A stretch of 32,727 bases of DNA from JADFRG01 sp964590515. Its GTDB lineage: Bacteria > Chloroflexota > Anaerolineae > Anaerolineales > E44-bin32. Below the pieces are notes generated by a model, which was not told the DNA's origin, made no database searches, and saw nothing but the letters and a program-made list of their open reading frames with translations. Below are positions 1 to 8,203 of this stretch, piece after piece. Within the stretch, counting starts at the first letter, position 1; the number at the start of each line of letters is the position of its first letter. The stretch spans positions 1-32,727 of the forward strand of contig CAZPZD010000027.1 in the NCBI GenBank assembly GCA_964590515.1, read 5' to 3'. The position numbers and the translations under genes are program-made.

Positions 1-63
1 ACCATCCCGCTGGATAACTACTCGCTGCAGCGGGCCCGCCCACTGTGCGAGTTACCCGATTGA
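1..63 (+). CDS. 3' end of an unidentified CDS (partial)
   Basis: Reading from base 1 in frame 1 gives 20 codons (beginning TIPLDNYSLQ and ending CELPD) and a TGA at 61-63. Sixteen of the 20 codons end in G or C, as in the real genes of this window, so this may be the tail of a gene that begins outside the window. It is too short to assign to any family. The stretch from 64 to 201 shows no convincing gene; it holds only the ribosome binding site of the next CDS near its end. Confidence 0.3.
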   Translation, partial: TIPLDNYSLQRARPLCELPD

Positions 64-201
64 TTCGAAGCCACCTGTTGCGCTAAGATTACTGACACTT
101 GAGTTGCCGGTCGGCTGAGCTCGAGGCCGTGACGAGTCCGCCCTGGCGGAGCTCCTTGGCATCGACTCAATCGTGCCGCCTACCTAGGAGAGGCAGGCTT
201 C

Positions 202-444
202 ATGGACTCGCTCACCGTATTTGGCGCAGCCTCCGTCACTCTGATGCTCGTTGCCTACGCCCTCGAGCATCGCTCCACCAAGTGGATCCTCGTCTTCGCT
301 TGCGCATGTGCCGCGTCGGCCGTCTACGCTGCGCTCGCCGGCACATGGCCATTCACAATCGTCGAGGTCGTATGGTCGGGAGTTGCGCTTCGCCGTTGGT
401 GGATCCGGAGAGACCTCCCTGCTGCGCCCCTGCCCCAGGCATAG
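202..444 (+). CDS. small CBU_0592-like membrane protein
   Basis: The protein has 80 residues. It looks like the CBU_0592-like family: a first hydrophobic segment at about residues 5-20 (GAASVTLMLVAYAL), a second at about 28-46, and a closing part with WPFTIVEVVWSGVAL before a basic tail containing RRWW. The family has no known biochemical function. The start is well supported: AGGAGAGG at 186-193 lies 8 nt before the ATG. It is followed after 51 nt by the cation diffusion facilitator on the same strand, so the two may be cotranscribed. Overlapping ORFs in other frames (99-488 and 251-499) lack comparable signals. The family call rests on recognising the pattern, not on a search. Confidence 0.65.
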   Translation: MDSLTVFGAASVTLMLVAYALEHRSTKWILVFACACAASAVYAALAGTWPFTIVEVVWSGVALRRWWIRRDLPAAPLPQA

Positions 445-495
445 GATCAGTCGACGTGAAAATGCCTTATTTCCCTTGGACTGTGTGAGGAGCGG

Positions 496-1503
496 GTGAT
501 CGATCCAATGCATCATCATTCGTCGGCTGGCCATCTCGAGCACGAGCATGTTCACGGAGCGCTAGATCCAACCCTCCTGAGCACTGAGCGAGGAATCTGG
601 GCAGTCAAGTGGTCGTTTGTCGGATTGATGATCACCGCCGTGCTGCAGGTGATCATCGTTGTCTACACAGGGAGCGTTGCACTTCTCGCCGACACGATCC
701 ACAACTTTGGCGACGCATCAACGGCAATCCCGCTATGGATCGCTTTCCGGCTCGCACGGCTGAGCCCCTCGAAGCGTTTCCCGTACGGGTTTGGCAAAGT
801 TGAGGATCTAGCGGGGGCAACGGTCGTTGCGCTGATCTTGTTTAGTGCCGTGGTAGCCGGCTATGAGTCCATCGACCGGATTCTTCATCCGCAGCCGGTA
901 AGGTATGTGGGCGCGATAGCGGCAGCTGCGATTGTGGGCTTCCTGGGTAACGAGCTTGTTGCGCTTTTCCGCATTCGGGTAGGCAAGGATATCCACAGCG
1001 CGGCTCTCATCGCCGATGGATATCACGCACGGGCTGATGGGTTCACCAGTTTGGCCGTCCTCGGAAGTGCCGTCGGTGTTTCGCTGGGGTTCCCTCTAGC
1101 CGATCCGATTATCGGCCTTGCCATCACGGCGTTGATCCTGCGGGTCCTGTGGTCTGCCACCAAGACTGTCTTCGTCAGAGTGTTGGATGGTGTGGATCCG
1201 GGAGTATTGGATCAGATGCGCCACGCGGTTGACCATGTTGAGGGTGTCGTGGGCGCGTCGGAAGTTAGAGCCCGCTGGATAGGCCATTGGCTTCATGGGG
1301 AGGTGAATCTGGCAGTGGCCGCCCACCTTTCGATCCGCGAAGCCCACGCCGTGGGTAACGAAGCCCGCCACGCAGTTCTCCACCATGTGCCGTACCTATC
1401 CAATGTGATCATCCATGTCGACCCCGAAGACACTTCGGGTGAATCGTTTCACCGAATCGAATGGCATCAGCACGATGAACTTGAGCCGCACTACCATCCA
1501 TGA
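496..1503 (+). CDS. cation diffusion facilitator (CDF), zinc-type metal/H+ antiporter
   Basis: A 335-residue CDF transporter, which exports divalent metal ions across the cytoplasmic membrane. The N-terminus is His-rich (residues 6-20). The transport-site motifs are visible in TM2 as H69-N-F-G-D73 and in TM5 as H177-A-R-A-D181. The HxxxD/HxxxD arrangement is the one associated with zinc (ZitB/ZnT-like) rather than the all-Asp first pair of YiiP. The cytoplasmic ferredoxin-like domain covers about residues 235-310 and ends near IIHVDPED, and a second His-rich tail (HQHDELEPHYHP) closes the protein. The start is ambiguous: GAGGAG at 487-492 is only 3 nt from the GTG used here and 15 nt from an in-frame ATG at 508. 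It faces the sensor kinase convergently with 37 nt between them. Substrate (Zn, perhaps Co or Cd) is inferred from the motif. Confidence 0.9.
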   Translation: MIDPMHHHSSAGHLEHEHVHGALDPTLLSTERGIWAVKWSFVGLMITAVLQVIIVVYTGSVALLADTIHNFGDASTAIPLWIAFRLARLSPSKRFPYGFGKVEDLAGATVVALILFSAVVAGYESIDRILHPQPVRYVGAIAAAAIVGFLGNELVALFRIRVGKDIHSAALIADGYHARADGFTSLAVLGSAVGVSLGFPLADPIIGLAITALILRVLWSATKTVFVRVLDGVDPGVLDQMRHAVDHVEGVVGASEVRARWIGHWLHGEVNLAVAAHLSIREAHAVGNEARHAVLHHVPYLSNVIIHVDPEDTSGESFHRIEWHQHDELEPHYHP

Positions 1504-1540
1504 AATGAGTTTGGGGCTCGAGAATGGAGCCGGATGGTGA

Positions 1541-2677
1541 TCAGCCAGCGACCGGGAGGGTGAATGCAAACGTGCTTCCCCTTCCCGGGCCCGGGCTGTC
1601 GGCCCAAATTCGGCCGCCGTGCGCTTCCACCAGGTGCTTGGCGATCGTCAGCCCGATGCCGCTGCCGCCGCCCGCCCGCGAGCGAGAGCGGTCGACCCGA
1701 TAGAAGCGGGTGAAGAGATGAGGCAAGTGCTCAGAGGCGATGCCGATGCCATGGTCCCGGATCTGGATCTCCACCTCGTGCTCCAGTGAGTGGGCTTCCA
1801 GCCGCACCACGCGGCCGGTCGGCGTGTACTGCAATGCATTGCCCAGCAGATTCAGCAGCACCTGCCCGATCCGGTCCTCGTCAATCCGTACGGCCGGCAA
1901 AGCCTCCGGCAGGTCGACCTCCAGCCTGACCCCCTTCTCCTCGAACTGCCGGCCGAGCCGGTCTACAGTGGTGGAGATCAATTCCTTAACATAAGTTCGA
2001 CGCAGGTTCAATTCGAACGCCCCCGCCTCAACTCGGCTCAGCTCGAGCAGATCGGCGACCAGGCGCTCCAGCCTCTCCGTCTCGCGGTGGATCTGAAGCA
2101 AGTTTTCGGGCTCTGGGGGGATGATCCCGTCCATCAGCCCTTCTAGCGAGCCTTTGATCGTGCTCAACGGGGTGCGCAGTTCATGAGAGACATCGCCGAT
2201 CAGCTGCCGGCGCATGGTTTCCGTCCGTTCCAGTTCGGCCGCCATTTGGTTGAACGTTACTGCGAGTTGATCTAACTCGTCCATGTCTTCCGGCGAGGGG
2301 GATCCCCGGAGCCGAACCCGCTCGGCATAATGACCCTCGGCGATGCGCCGGCTAGCGGCGGTCATGTCTCGCACCGGCGCCACGACCCGGCGGCTGACGA
2401 GCAGGCTCACCACCAGCGCAATCGCGGTCGAGGCCGAAACCGCATACACCAGGGATTCGGTGACCGCCGTGCGAAAGCTCGTGAATACCCCCATATCTCT
2501 GCCCATGCCCATCCCGCTGCCCCCCATCATCGATGGCATGCCGGCCATATGCCGGTCGAAGGAGGCCGGAATGGCGAGTTCTGTCGTGGCAGCCAGCACC
2601 ACCATACCGACCACGATGATGATCAGATACGACAGAAACAGCTTCCTGGACAGATGCCGGCGCACTCCGCGCAGCAT
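1541..2677 (-). CDS. sensor histidine kinase with Met-rich extracytoplasmic loop
   Basis: A 378-residue membrane histidine kinase of the OmpR-partner class. TM1 is at about residues 11-32 and TM2 at 74-96. The short loop between them contains a dense Met/Gly run at 44-62 (MAGMPSMMGGSGMGMGRDMG). A HAMP domain (about 97-150) precedes the DHp helix with phospho-acceptor H165 in DVSHELRTP. The ATPase domain carries the N box (LLGNALQYTP), the G1 box (DHGIGI), the F region and a GxGIGL G2 box near the C-terminus. It starts 2 nt after the response regulator stop, so the two form one transcription unit. Met-rich periplasmic segments are known Cu(I)/Ag(I) ligands, and the neighbours are copper genes, so I infer copper sensing in the manner of CusS/CopS. 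The loop is unlike the CusS sensor domain, so the ligand remains a hypothesis. Confidence 0.93.
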   Translation of the reverse strand: MLRGVRRHLSRKLFLSYLIIIVVGMVVLAATTELAIPASFDRHMAGMPSMMGGSGMGMGRDMGVFTSFRTAVTESLVYAVSASTAIALVVSLLVSRRVVAPVRDMTAASRRIAEGHYAERVRLRGSPSPEDMDELDQLAVTFNQMAAELERTETMRRQLIGDVSHELRTPLSTIKGSLEGLMDGIIPPEPENLLQIHRETERLERLVADLLELSRVEAGAFELNLRRTYVKELISTTVDRLGRQFEEKGVRLEVDLPEALPAVRIDEDRIGQVLLNLLGNALQYTPTGRVVRLEAHSLEHEVEIQIRDHGIGIASEHLPHLFTRFYRVDRSRSRAGGGSGIGLTIAKHLVEAHGGRIWADSPGPGRGSTFAFTLPVAG

Positions 2678-2679
2678 GT

Positions 2680-3366
2680 CTATGCCTCCGGGTCTTCGAA
2701 GCGATAACCGGCCCCTCGCACGGTGGCAATGTAGCGGTCGTCGCCGAGCTTGCGACGGATGTGGCCAATGTGGACATCGACGACTCGGATCTCACCGTAG
2801 TAGTCGTGCCCCCAGACTTTCTCCAAGAGCTGCTCCCGGCTGAGCACCCTTCCCGGATGCTCTGCCAGTGCCTTCATCAGCTCGAATTCGATGGTCGTCA
2901 GCTCGACTGGCCGATCCTCGACCCAGACCTTGCGGCTCCCGGTGTCAATCCGGATATGCGGGAAGGACAGCAGGCTTTCGTCGGAAAGCGCTTGGCCGGA
3001 GCGCGACCGCCGCAGTGCGGCTTTGATCCGGGCAACCAATTCGCGAGGGCTGAATGGCTTGGTGAGATAGTCGTCGGCGCCGACCGAGAGGCCAACGATC
3101 TTGTCTGTTTCTTCCGCCTTGGCAGTCAGCAGAATGACATAGACGGGCGATTCGCGGCGGAGCTGTGTGAGCACCTCTACCCCGTCCATCCCCGGAAGCA
3201 TGATATCCAGCACAATCAGGTCGGGTTTGAAGGCCCGGGCAGCCTTGAGCGCCGCCGGTCCATCCGTGGCCGTGTAAACCTGATAGCCCTCCGGCCGCAG
3301 GTAGGCGGTCACCAGGTCCAAGATGCTTTGCTCATCGTCGACCAGCAGGATCTTCGCCTCGGGCAC
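2680..3366 (-). CDS. OmpR/PhoB-family response regulator
   Basis: A 228-residue response regulator. The receiver domain begins KILLVDDEQSIL with the acidic pocket DD, the phospho-acceptor Asp lies in DLIVLDIMLPGMDG (about residue 54), the conserved Lys is in GADDYLTKPFSPREL, and the Thr/Ser position is in ILLTAKA. The C-terminal winged-helix domain shows the typical VELTTIEFELMKALAEHPGR and SREQLLEKVWG elements, then VVDVHIGHIRRKLG and TVRGAGYRF. The start codon is GTG; GAGAGGA lies 8 nt upstream. It sits between the Met-rich protein gene and its kinase on one strand. It would bind DNA as a dimer on direct repeats about 11 bp apart; such a repeat (TAAAGGT at 4541 and 4552) lies upstream of the Met-rich gene. 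Confidence 0.95.
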   Translation of the reverse strand: MPEAKILLVDDEQSILDLVTAYLRPEGYQVYTATDGPAALKAARAFKPDLIVLDIMLPGMDGVEVLTQLRRESPVYVILLTAKAEETDKIVGLSVGADDYLTKPFSPRELVARIKAALRRSRSGQALSDESLLSFPHIRIDTGSRKVWVEDRPVELTTIEFELMKALAEHPGRVLSREQLLEKVWGHDYYGEIRVVDVHIGHIRRKLGDDRYIATVRGAGYRFEDPEA

Positions 3367-3483
3367 CGATGCATTCCTCTCAGCACGGATTGGCCGACCC
3401 TCAGCACGCGATCGGCCATTCCGGCTTGTTGATTCTATGCTAGCCGAACCCGCCCGAGTTAGGCGATCGTCGTCAACCCGGGC

Positions 3484-3510
3484 GAGTCGTGCTGGAGGAG
3501 AGCACTACTC
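3484..3510 (-). terminator. hairpin at the 3' end of the Met-rich gene, possible terminator
   Basis: GAGTCGTGCT (3484-3493) can pair with AGCACTACTC (3501-3510) around a 7-nt loop, giving nine pairs and one mismatch. The structure overlaps the TAG stop of the Met-rich protein gene (3505-3507). No T-run follows on either strand, so it may be a partial terminator or a processing site between that gene and the downstream regulator pair. Confidence in terminator function is low. Confidence 0.3.
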
Positions 3511-4439
3511 TTCTGCAGTCATCTCGACGAAGCCCCCGTGCCAGCTGTGGAGGAATACCTGGGCGGAATAGCCATTGACGCTCAGCATCCCAACGGTCTC
3601 GCCGTCGCGCGTGATGTGCAGGGTGTAATAGCCGTAGAAGGGATCGGCGTGCTCGTCAGCCTCGGTCCCAGGCAGGTATAGATCCAGGTAGTTCTGGGCC
3701 GCCTCGACCGCTTCTTGCGCGCTGACGGGCATCTCGACCGTGGGTTCATCCGCCGCCAAACCCGGGACCCCGAGCCTGCCCATCATGCCTCCCATCATCC
3801 CGGAACCTCCAAAGCCGGCCATCGGGCCGTACTTCAGATTCCACATCATATTGGGACCGTGCTCAGGGTAGACCGCCTGGGTCACCGGGTCCACCAGCAT
3901 TTCCATTGCGCCGATCCCGGTGTCGGTCTCGACGATCTCGGCGTAGGCATGATTATCGAAAATCATGATCTCGCCCAGCTTCAGGGTTTCATCTCCTAGC
4001 GCGGCAAGATAATCGGTCAAGGCAGCCTCCGCCTCCGGCAAGGTGAGGGGCTCCAGCCCGTATAGCCTCGTGCCACCCATCATCCCACCACCCATCATCC
4101 CGCCGCCCATCATCCCCCCACTCATCATCCCGCCACTGCCTGGATAGGCGGCCANNNNNNNNNNNNNNNNNNNNNNNNNNNNNNNNNNNNNNNNNNNNNN
4201 NNNNNNNNNNNNNNNNNNNNNNNNNNNNNNNNNNNNNNNNNNNNNNNNNNNNNNCCGCCGCCCATCATCCCCCCACTCATCATCCCGCCACTGCCTGGAT
4301 AGGCGGCCATCATTCCCGCCGGCCAACCCCTGGCGACGCCCCAAGACGTACGTGCGAAGCCGAAGCCGGCCAGCACCAAGACGGCCCCCACTACGACCAC
4401 CCCGGCGACGATTAAGCTGATTCTCAATCCTTTGTTCAT
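3505..4439 (-). CDS. Met-rich membrane-anchored protein, interrupted by an artificial gap
   Basis: The protein begins MNKGLRISLIVAG with one N-terminal membrane segment, followed by a Met/Gly repeat region (GGMMSGGMMGG-type units). The C-terminal part holds a second Met cluster (MMGGMMGRLG) and two segments of about 60 residues with PepSY-like flavour: one around LPEAEAALTDYLAAL to AVYPEHGPNMMWN, the other from SAQEAVEAAQNYLDLYLPG to FLHSWHGGFVEM. GGGAG lies 8 nt before the ATG. A 100-N gap (4155-4254) puts the two halves in different frames, but the 55 bases before the gap are identical to the 55 after it. Removing one copy and the Ns (155 bases) restores a single frame of 259 residues. Met-rich surface segments suggest a role in Cu(I) binding, supported by the regulator pair downstream. 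No family name is assigned with confidence, and the true repeat number may differ. Confidence 0.8.
4100..4154. repeat. 55-bp copy of 4255-4309, contig-end overlap
   Basis: These 55 bases match 4255-4309 without a mismatch (constant offset 155), and both copies run exactly to the edge of the N gap. The repeat is therefore best read as overlapping contig ends that were scaffolded instead of merged, not as a biological duplication. Confidence 0.9.
4155..4254. other. 100-N scaffold gap, probably artificial
   Basis: There are exactly 100 N. The flanks share a 55-base overlap, so no sequence need be missing. The locus is a low-complexity Met/Gly coding repeat (cccatcatcc units), a plausible cause of the assembly break. 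Confidence 0.95.
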
Positions 4440-4540
4440 CGAATACACTCCCACAGTTGTTTGGCGCCCGGCGTTTAGAGCCGGAGCGCGCGGATATTGA
4501 CATCTTAGGCCAGGCACTTGAAGTCGGCTTGCCGTGCGGT

Positions 4541-4558
4541 TAAAGGTTGTGTAAAGGT
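4541..4558. promoter_or_regulatory. TAAAGGT direct repeat, candidate response-regulator box
   Basis: TAAAGGT occurs at 4541-4547 and 4552-4558, a period of 11 bp, in the 135-nt intergenic region upstream of the Met-rich gene (minus strand reading ACCTTTA twice). OmpR-family regulators typically bind direct repeats with 10-11 bp spacing, and such a regulator is encoded two genes downstream. No second instance was found near the other copper genes, so the assignment is tentative. Confidence 0.35.
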
Positions 4559-4574
4559 GGGCCGGGGAATCGAT

Positions 4575-5885
4575 TCAATCGATCAACCAGAGCAGCATCG
4601 CGGCGCCCAGGGCGACCATGATCAAGCCGTACCAGAGGCGGATGCGGCGTGAGTGTTCGCGCTCCCAGGCCGCCCAGCGCTTGGCAGCAATCCGGTTGCC
4701 GGCTGCCGCCAAAATGGCCACAAGGGGCAGCACGAAGAGCACGTTGTAGAGCGCCAGGTAGCCGACCCCCCATCCCAGGGTTGTCTTGGCATTCAGCAGG
4801 GTGATGATGGACACGTAGATCCCGCCGGAACAGGGAAAAGTGCACAGCCCTACCAGGAATCCCACGCCGACGGTCGCTGGCAGTGTGGCTTTCTTGAGCC
4901 ACTCGTTGGTCTTGTCTCCCGCGGCTGCCGGCATATGCAGCTTGATGGGGAATCGGGGGAAGAAATACTCCGCCAGATTGATGGCGCCCAGGCCAATCAG
5001 CAGCCAGCTCCCTGCCCGAGCGACGAAATGCGGGTCGGACGAAAAGCTCACCGCACGCAGGATGCCAAGGCCGATGGTGAAGTAGACCAGGAAGATCATC
5101 CCGATGTACACCAGGCCGAGCTGTACGACCCGGCGGCGCGATTGCCGGATGGTGAACAGGAAGGCAATTAGCAGCAGAATCACGGCAAAGGCACACGGGT
5201 TCACCGAATCCAGCAGGCCGGTGATGATCACCGCAGGCAGGAGTTCCCCCAAATTCGCAAGGCCGACCGGCAACGCTCCACCCGCGGCCGCGGCCTGTGC
5301 CAGAGCCTGGTCGAATGGTGTATCGATGGGGAAGGATGACACTTCGCCCTGCCAGGCCCAGAGCCGGTACTCGGTTGGCTCGCCGTGCATCTGCGGTTGC
5401 CAGATCACCAGGCGGGTAGGTAGTTCTGGCTCAGCCAGGGCCTGCCGGATCAACCCAGCGGGCACGTGGCCCAGGATTACAAGGGTCCCTTCCCGGACCG
5501 GAATGAACGCGTAGAGCGAATCGGCGATGGATCGTGGCAGCTCGATGTCGTCGGCCATTTGCAGCAACCGGGTGCGCTCGGCGGGGACGGTGTAATCATG
5601 AATCTCGGGGCGGAAAGGCAGCCCTCCGGCTGCCAGGGCGGGCATCAGGTCCTGTTCGACGTAAGGCCAGCAGTCGGCGCAGCCGGCGCTGAAGAAGACG
5701 TGCAGGCCCTGGACTTGATCGGAGGCCGGGGCGGGATCCTGCGCCCTCGGAGTCGAGAGCTGCGTGGACAGCCCCCAGACCGCCAGGCCGACCAGACCCA
5801 AGACCAGGATCACAGGTAGACCGGCCCTCAGACGATCGCGCAGCGATCCGAGACCGGTTGTTGCGGAAGTTTCGGGTTGTCTCAT
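4575..5885 (-). CDS. thioredoxin-like domain fused to CcdA/DsbD-type membrane domain
   Basis: A 436-residue protein. After an N-terminal membrane anchor (about 23-42), a thioredoxin-like domain carries C69-A-D-C72. A multi-TM domain of the CcdA/DsbD family follows from about residue 215. Its two intramembrane cysteines are visible as C231 in SVNPCAF and as C348 in LCTFPCSGG, with C352 beside it. Proteins of this family carry electrons from cytoplasmic thioredoxin across the membrane to outside thiols. Motif order (NPC first, FPCSGG later) is the usual one, unlike the CcdA at 11703-12470. It is the first gene of a minus-strand run ending with the two-component system and is divergent from copB. 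I infer a role in keeping extracytoplasmic Cys or copper-site proteins reduced; cytochrome c maturation is the alternative. Confidence 0.88.
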   Translation of the reverse strand: MRQPETSATTGLGSLRDRLRAGLPVILVLGLVGLAVWGLSTQLSTPRAQDPAPASDQVQGLHVFFSAGCADCWPYVEQDLMPALAAGGLPFRPEIHDYTVPAERTRLLQMADDIELPRSIADSLYAFIPVREGTLVILGHVPAGLIRQALAEPELPTRLVIWQPQMHGEPTEYRLWAWQGEVSSFPIDTPFDQALAQAAAAGGALPVGLANLGELLPAVIITGLLDSVNPCAFAVILLLIAFLFTIRQSRRRVVQLGLVYIGMIFLVYFTIGLGILRAVSFSSDPHFVARAGSWLLIGLGAINLAEYFFPRFPIKLHMPAAAGDKTNEWLKKATLPATVGVGFLVGLCTFPCSGGIYVSIITLLNAKTTLGWGVGYLALYNVLFVLPLVAILAAAGNRIAAKRWAAWEREHSRRIRLWYGLIMVALGAAMLLWLID

Positions 5886-6019
5886 GCTGCGAGGATAATG
5901 ATGTCCCGGTTTCTGGACACAGCGCAGAATGGCGCGTCATCCAGATTAGGGACGTTTGTCACACCGGACGGTAGAATGGCCGGGTCGGATCCCTTCAAGG
6001 CTTTGGGGAGGATAGATCG

Positions 6020-8191
6020 ATGGCAGACCACGACAAACGCTCCTCCGGTAAGGAGCATGCCGCCCATGCGGGCCATGAGCACCATGCGCCCCATGACCAC
6101 GCCCAGGCTGGGGAGATGCCTAAAGCGGAGCGGGCCGCGGCCACGCACGAACACCCGATGGCGCATGCGGAGCCACATTCCGCTGCCGCGGGCCAGGCGA
6201 CTGCTCCCGAGCACGCGCGCCACGCGGATCACACCGGCCACGAGCAGATGTTCCGGCGCCGGTTCTGGGTCAGCATGCTGCTCTCCATCCCGGTGCTGCT
6301 CTTCAGCCCGTTCATCCAAGAGCGGCTGGGGTACCAGCTGCCGGAATTCCCGGGCAGTGCCTGGATAACTCCAGGCTTTGCGGTGGTCGTCTTTCTCTAC
6401 GGAGGGCTGCCGTTCCTTCGCATGGCGATCCCCGAGTTCCGTAGCCGCCGGCCAGGCATGATGATGCTGATCTCGCTGGCGATCAGCGTGGCGTTCGTCT
6501 ACAGCCTGGCCGCGCTATTCATCGGCGGCGACACGTTTTTCTGGGAGTTGGTGACGCTGATCGACATCATGCTCTTGGGGCACTGGATCGAAATGCGCAG
6601 CGTACGGCAGGCCTCCGGCGCCTTGGGCGAGCTGGCCAAACTGCTGCCCGACACCGCCGAGCGGATCGACCCCGATGGCAACCCCCGGCAGATTGTTGTC
6701 TCCCAATTGCAGCTGGACGACTTGCTGCTGGTCCGGCCCGGCGCCAGCATTCCCGCCGACGGCGAGGTGGAAGAGGGGGAATCGGATGTGAATGAAGCGA
6801 TGCTCACCGGCGAGTCCACACCGGTGTCCAAGCGGCCGGGCGACCGGGTCATCGCCGGCTCCATCAACGGCGACGGCAGCCTGCGGGTACGGGTGAGGGC
6901 CCTCGGGGAGCAGACCGCCCTGGCCGGCATCATGCGTTTGGTCGAGCAAGCGCAGCAGAGCAAATCCAACACCCAGATTCTGGCCGACAAAGCGGCCGGC
7001 TGGCTTTTCTACATCGCGCTTGGCGTGGCCGGTCTCACCGGTGTGGCGTGGACGGTCGCTGTGGGACTCAATGCGGATGTTGTGGCTCGGGTGGCGACGG
7101 TGCTAGTTATCGCCTGCCCCCATGCGCTTGGGTTGGCGGTTCCCCTGGTGGTCGCCATTACGACCGCCATGGGCGCAAGCAACGGGATCCTGGTGCGCGA
7201 CCGGCTGGCGCTGGAACAGGCCCGGGAAATCAACGTGGTCATCTTCGACAAGACCGGCACGTTGACTCGCGGCGAATTTGGGGTCGTGGGCACGGCTACC
7301 GCGGATGGGTTGAATGCGGATCAGGCCCTGGCTCTGACGGCGGCGGTAGAGGGCGACTCCGAGCACACGATCGCTCAGGGGATTCGGCGCTCTGCCGAGG
7401 AGCGCAAGTTGGCGCTGCCGGCTACTAGCGATTTCGAGGCGCTCAAGGGCCGCGGCGTGCGAGCCACGGTAGACGGGCACCAGCTCCACGTCGGTGGGCC
7501 GCGCCTGCTCGAGATGCTCGAGCTGAGCCTGCCCGAGCCGATCGCTCGCTTCAGCGCGGCGGCCGACCAAAAGGGTCAGACTGTTGTCTACCTGGTGCAG
7601 GACGGCAAGGTTTCGGCCGGATTTGCGTTAGCGGACGTCATCCGACCGGAGAGCAAGCGGGCGGTGGAGCGGCTGCACGAGATGGGGGTCGAGGTCGCAA
7701 TGCTCACCGGCGACAGCCGGGCCGTGGCCCAGGCGGTTGCCGAGGAGCTGGGTATCGACCACTATTTCGCCGAGGTGCTCCCCGAGCACAAGGATCAGAA
7801 GGTGATGGAGCTGCAACGGCAGGGGAAGCGGGTGGCAATGGTCGGCGATGGGGTCAACGATGCTCCTGCGCTCACCCGGGCCGATGTCGGCATTGCCATC
7901 GGCAGCGGCACGGACGTGGCGGTGGAATCGGCGGGGATCATCCTGGTCAAAAGCAACCCGCTGGACGTGGTCAAAATCATCGCCCTCAGCCGCGCCAGCT
8001 ATCGCAAGATGATCCAGAACCTGATTTGGGCCACCGGCTACAACGTGGTGGCGCTGCCGCTGGCGGCTGGGGTGTTGGCACCGGTGGGTATCCTGCTCTC
8101 GCCGGCCCTGGGCGCGCTGTTCATGTCCTTGAGCACGGTGATCGTGGCCATCAATGCCCAGCTGCTGCGCCGGGAGCGGATTGCGGCTTAG
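6020..8191 (+). CDS. copB: CopB-type copper-exporting P-type ATPase
   Basis: A 723-residue P1B ATPase. There is no HMA domain; instead residues 1-75 are strongly His-rich. The ion-binding TM motif is C366-P-H368, which marks the CopB (P1B-3) subgroup rather than CPC-type CopA. The TGES actuator motif (LTGESTPVSK), phosphorylation site D410-KTGT, the ATP-binding-domain sequence SEHTIAQGI (HT in place of the usual HP), and the MVGDGVNDAPAL hinge are all present. Characterised CopB enzymes export Cu(II) and/or Cu(I) and sometimes Ag. The start ATG follows GGGGAGGA. It is transcribed away from the CcdA-type gene at 5885 and ends 12 nt before the convergent lipoprotein gene. The His-for-Pro change in SEHT is worth noting, because the HP dipeptide helps to place ATP in most P1B enzymes. 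Confidence 0.95.
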   Translation: MADHDKRSSGKEHAAHAGHEHHAPHDHAQAGEMPKAERAAATHEHPMAHAEPHSAAAGQATAPEHARHADHTGHEQMFRRRFWVSMLLSIPVLLFSPFIQERLGYQLPEFPGSAWITPGFAVVVFLYGGLPFLRMAIPEFRSRRPGMMMLISLAISVAFVYSLAALFIGGDTFFWELVTLIDIMLLGHWIEMRSVRQASGALGELAKLLPDTAERIDPDGNPRQIVVSQLQLDDLLLVRPGASIPADGEVEEGESDVNEAMLTGESTPVSKRPGDRVIAGSINGDGSLRVRVRALGEQTALAGIMRLVEQAQQSKSNTQILADKAAGWLFYIALGVAGLTGVAWTVAVGLNADVVARVATVLVIACPHALGLAVPLVVAITTAMGASNGILVRDRLALEQAREINVVIFDKTGTLTRGEFGVVGTATADGLNADQALALTAAVEGDSEHTIAQGIRRSAEERKLALPATSDFEALKGRGVRATVDGHQLHVGGPRLLEMLELSLPEPIARFSAAADQKGQTVVYLVQDGKVSAGFALADVIRPESKRAVERLHEMGVEVAMLTGDSRAVAQAVAEELGIDHYFAEVLPEHKDQKVMELQRQGKRVAMVGDGVNDAPALTRADVGIAIGSGTDVAVESAGIILVKSNPLDVVKIIALSRASYRKMIQNLIWATGYNVVALPLAAGVLAPVGILLSPALGALFMSLSTVIVAINAQLLRRERIAA

Positions 8192-8203
8192 TCACCGGCG
8201 GAA

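Noticed and set aside
99..555. Several overlapping ORFs at the left edge (99-488, 184-555, 251-499)
   Set aside because: Only 202-444 has a good ribosome binding site and membrane-protein character; the others are its shadows.
1504..1540. GGCTC/GAGCC stem between the CDF gene and the kinase gene as a terminator
   Set aside because: Five base pairs only and no T-run on either strand.
4081..4309. Repeated cccatcatcc units as a possible tandem-repeat or CRISPR-like element
   Set aside because: They are codons of a Met/Gly-rich protein repeat, too short and without spacers; no CRISPR array is present in the window.
3505..4503. Frameshift in the Met-rich gene across the N gap
   Set aside because: The frame change is fully explained by the duplicated 55-base contig overlap plus 100 N; collapsing it restores one frame.
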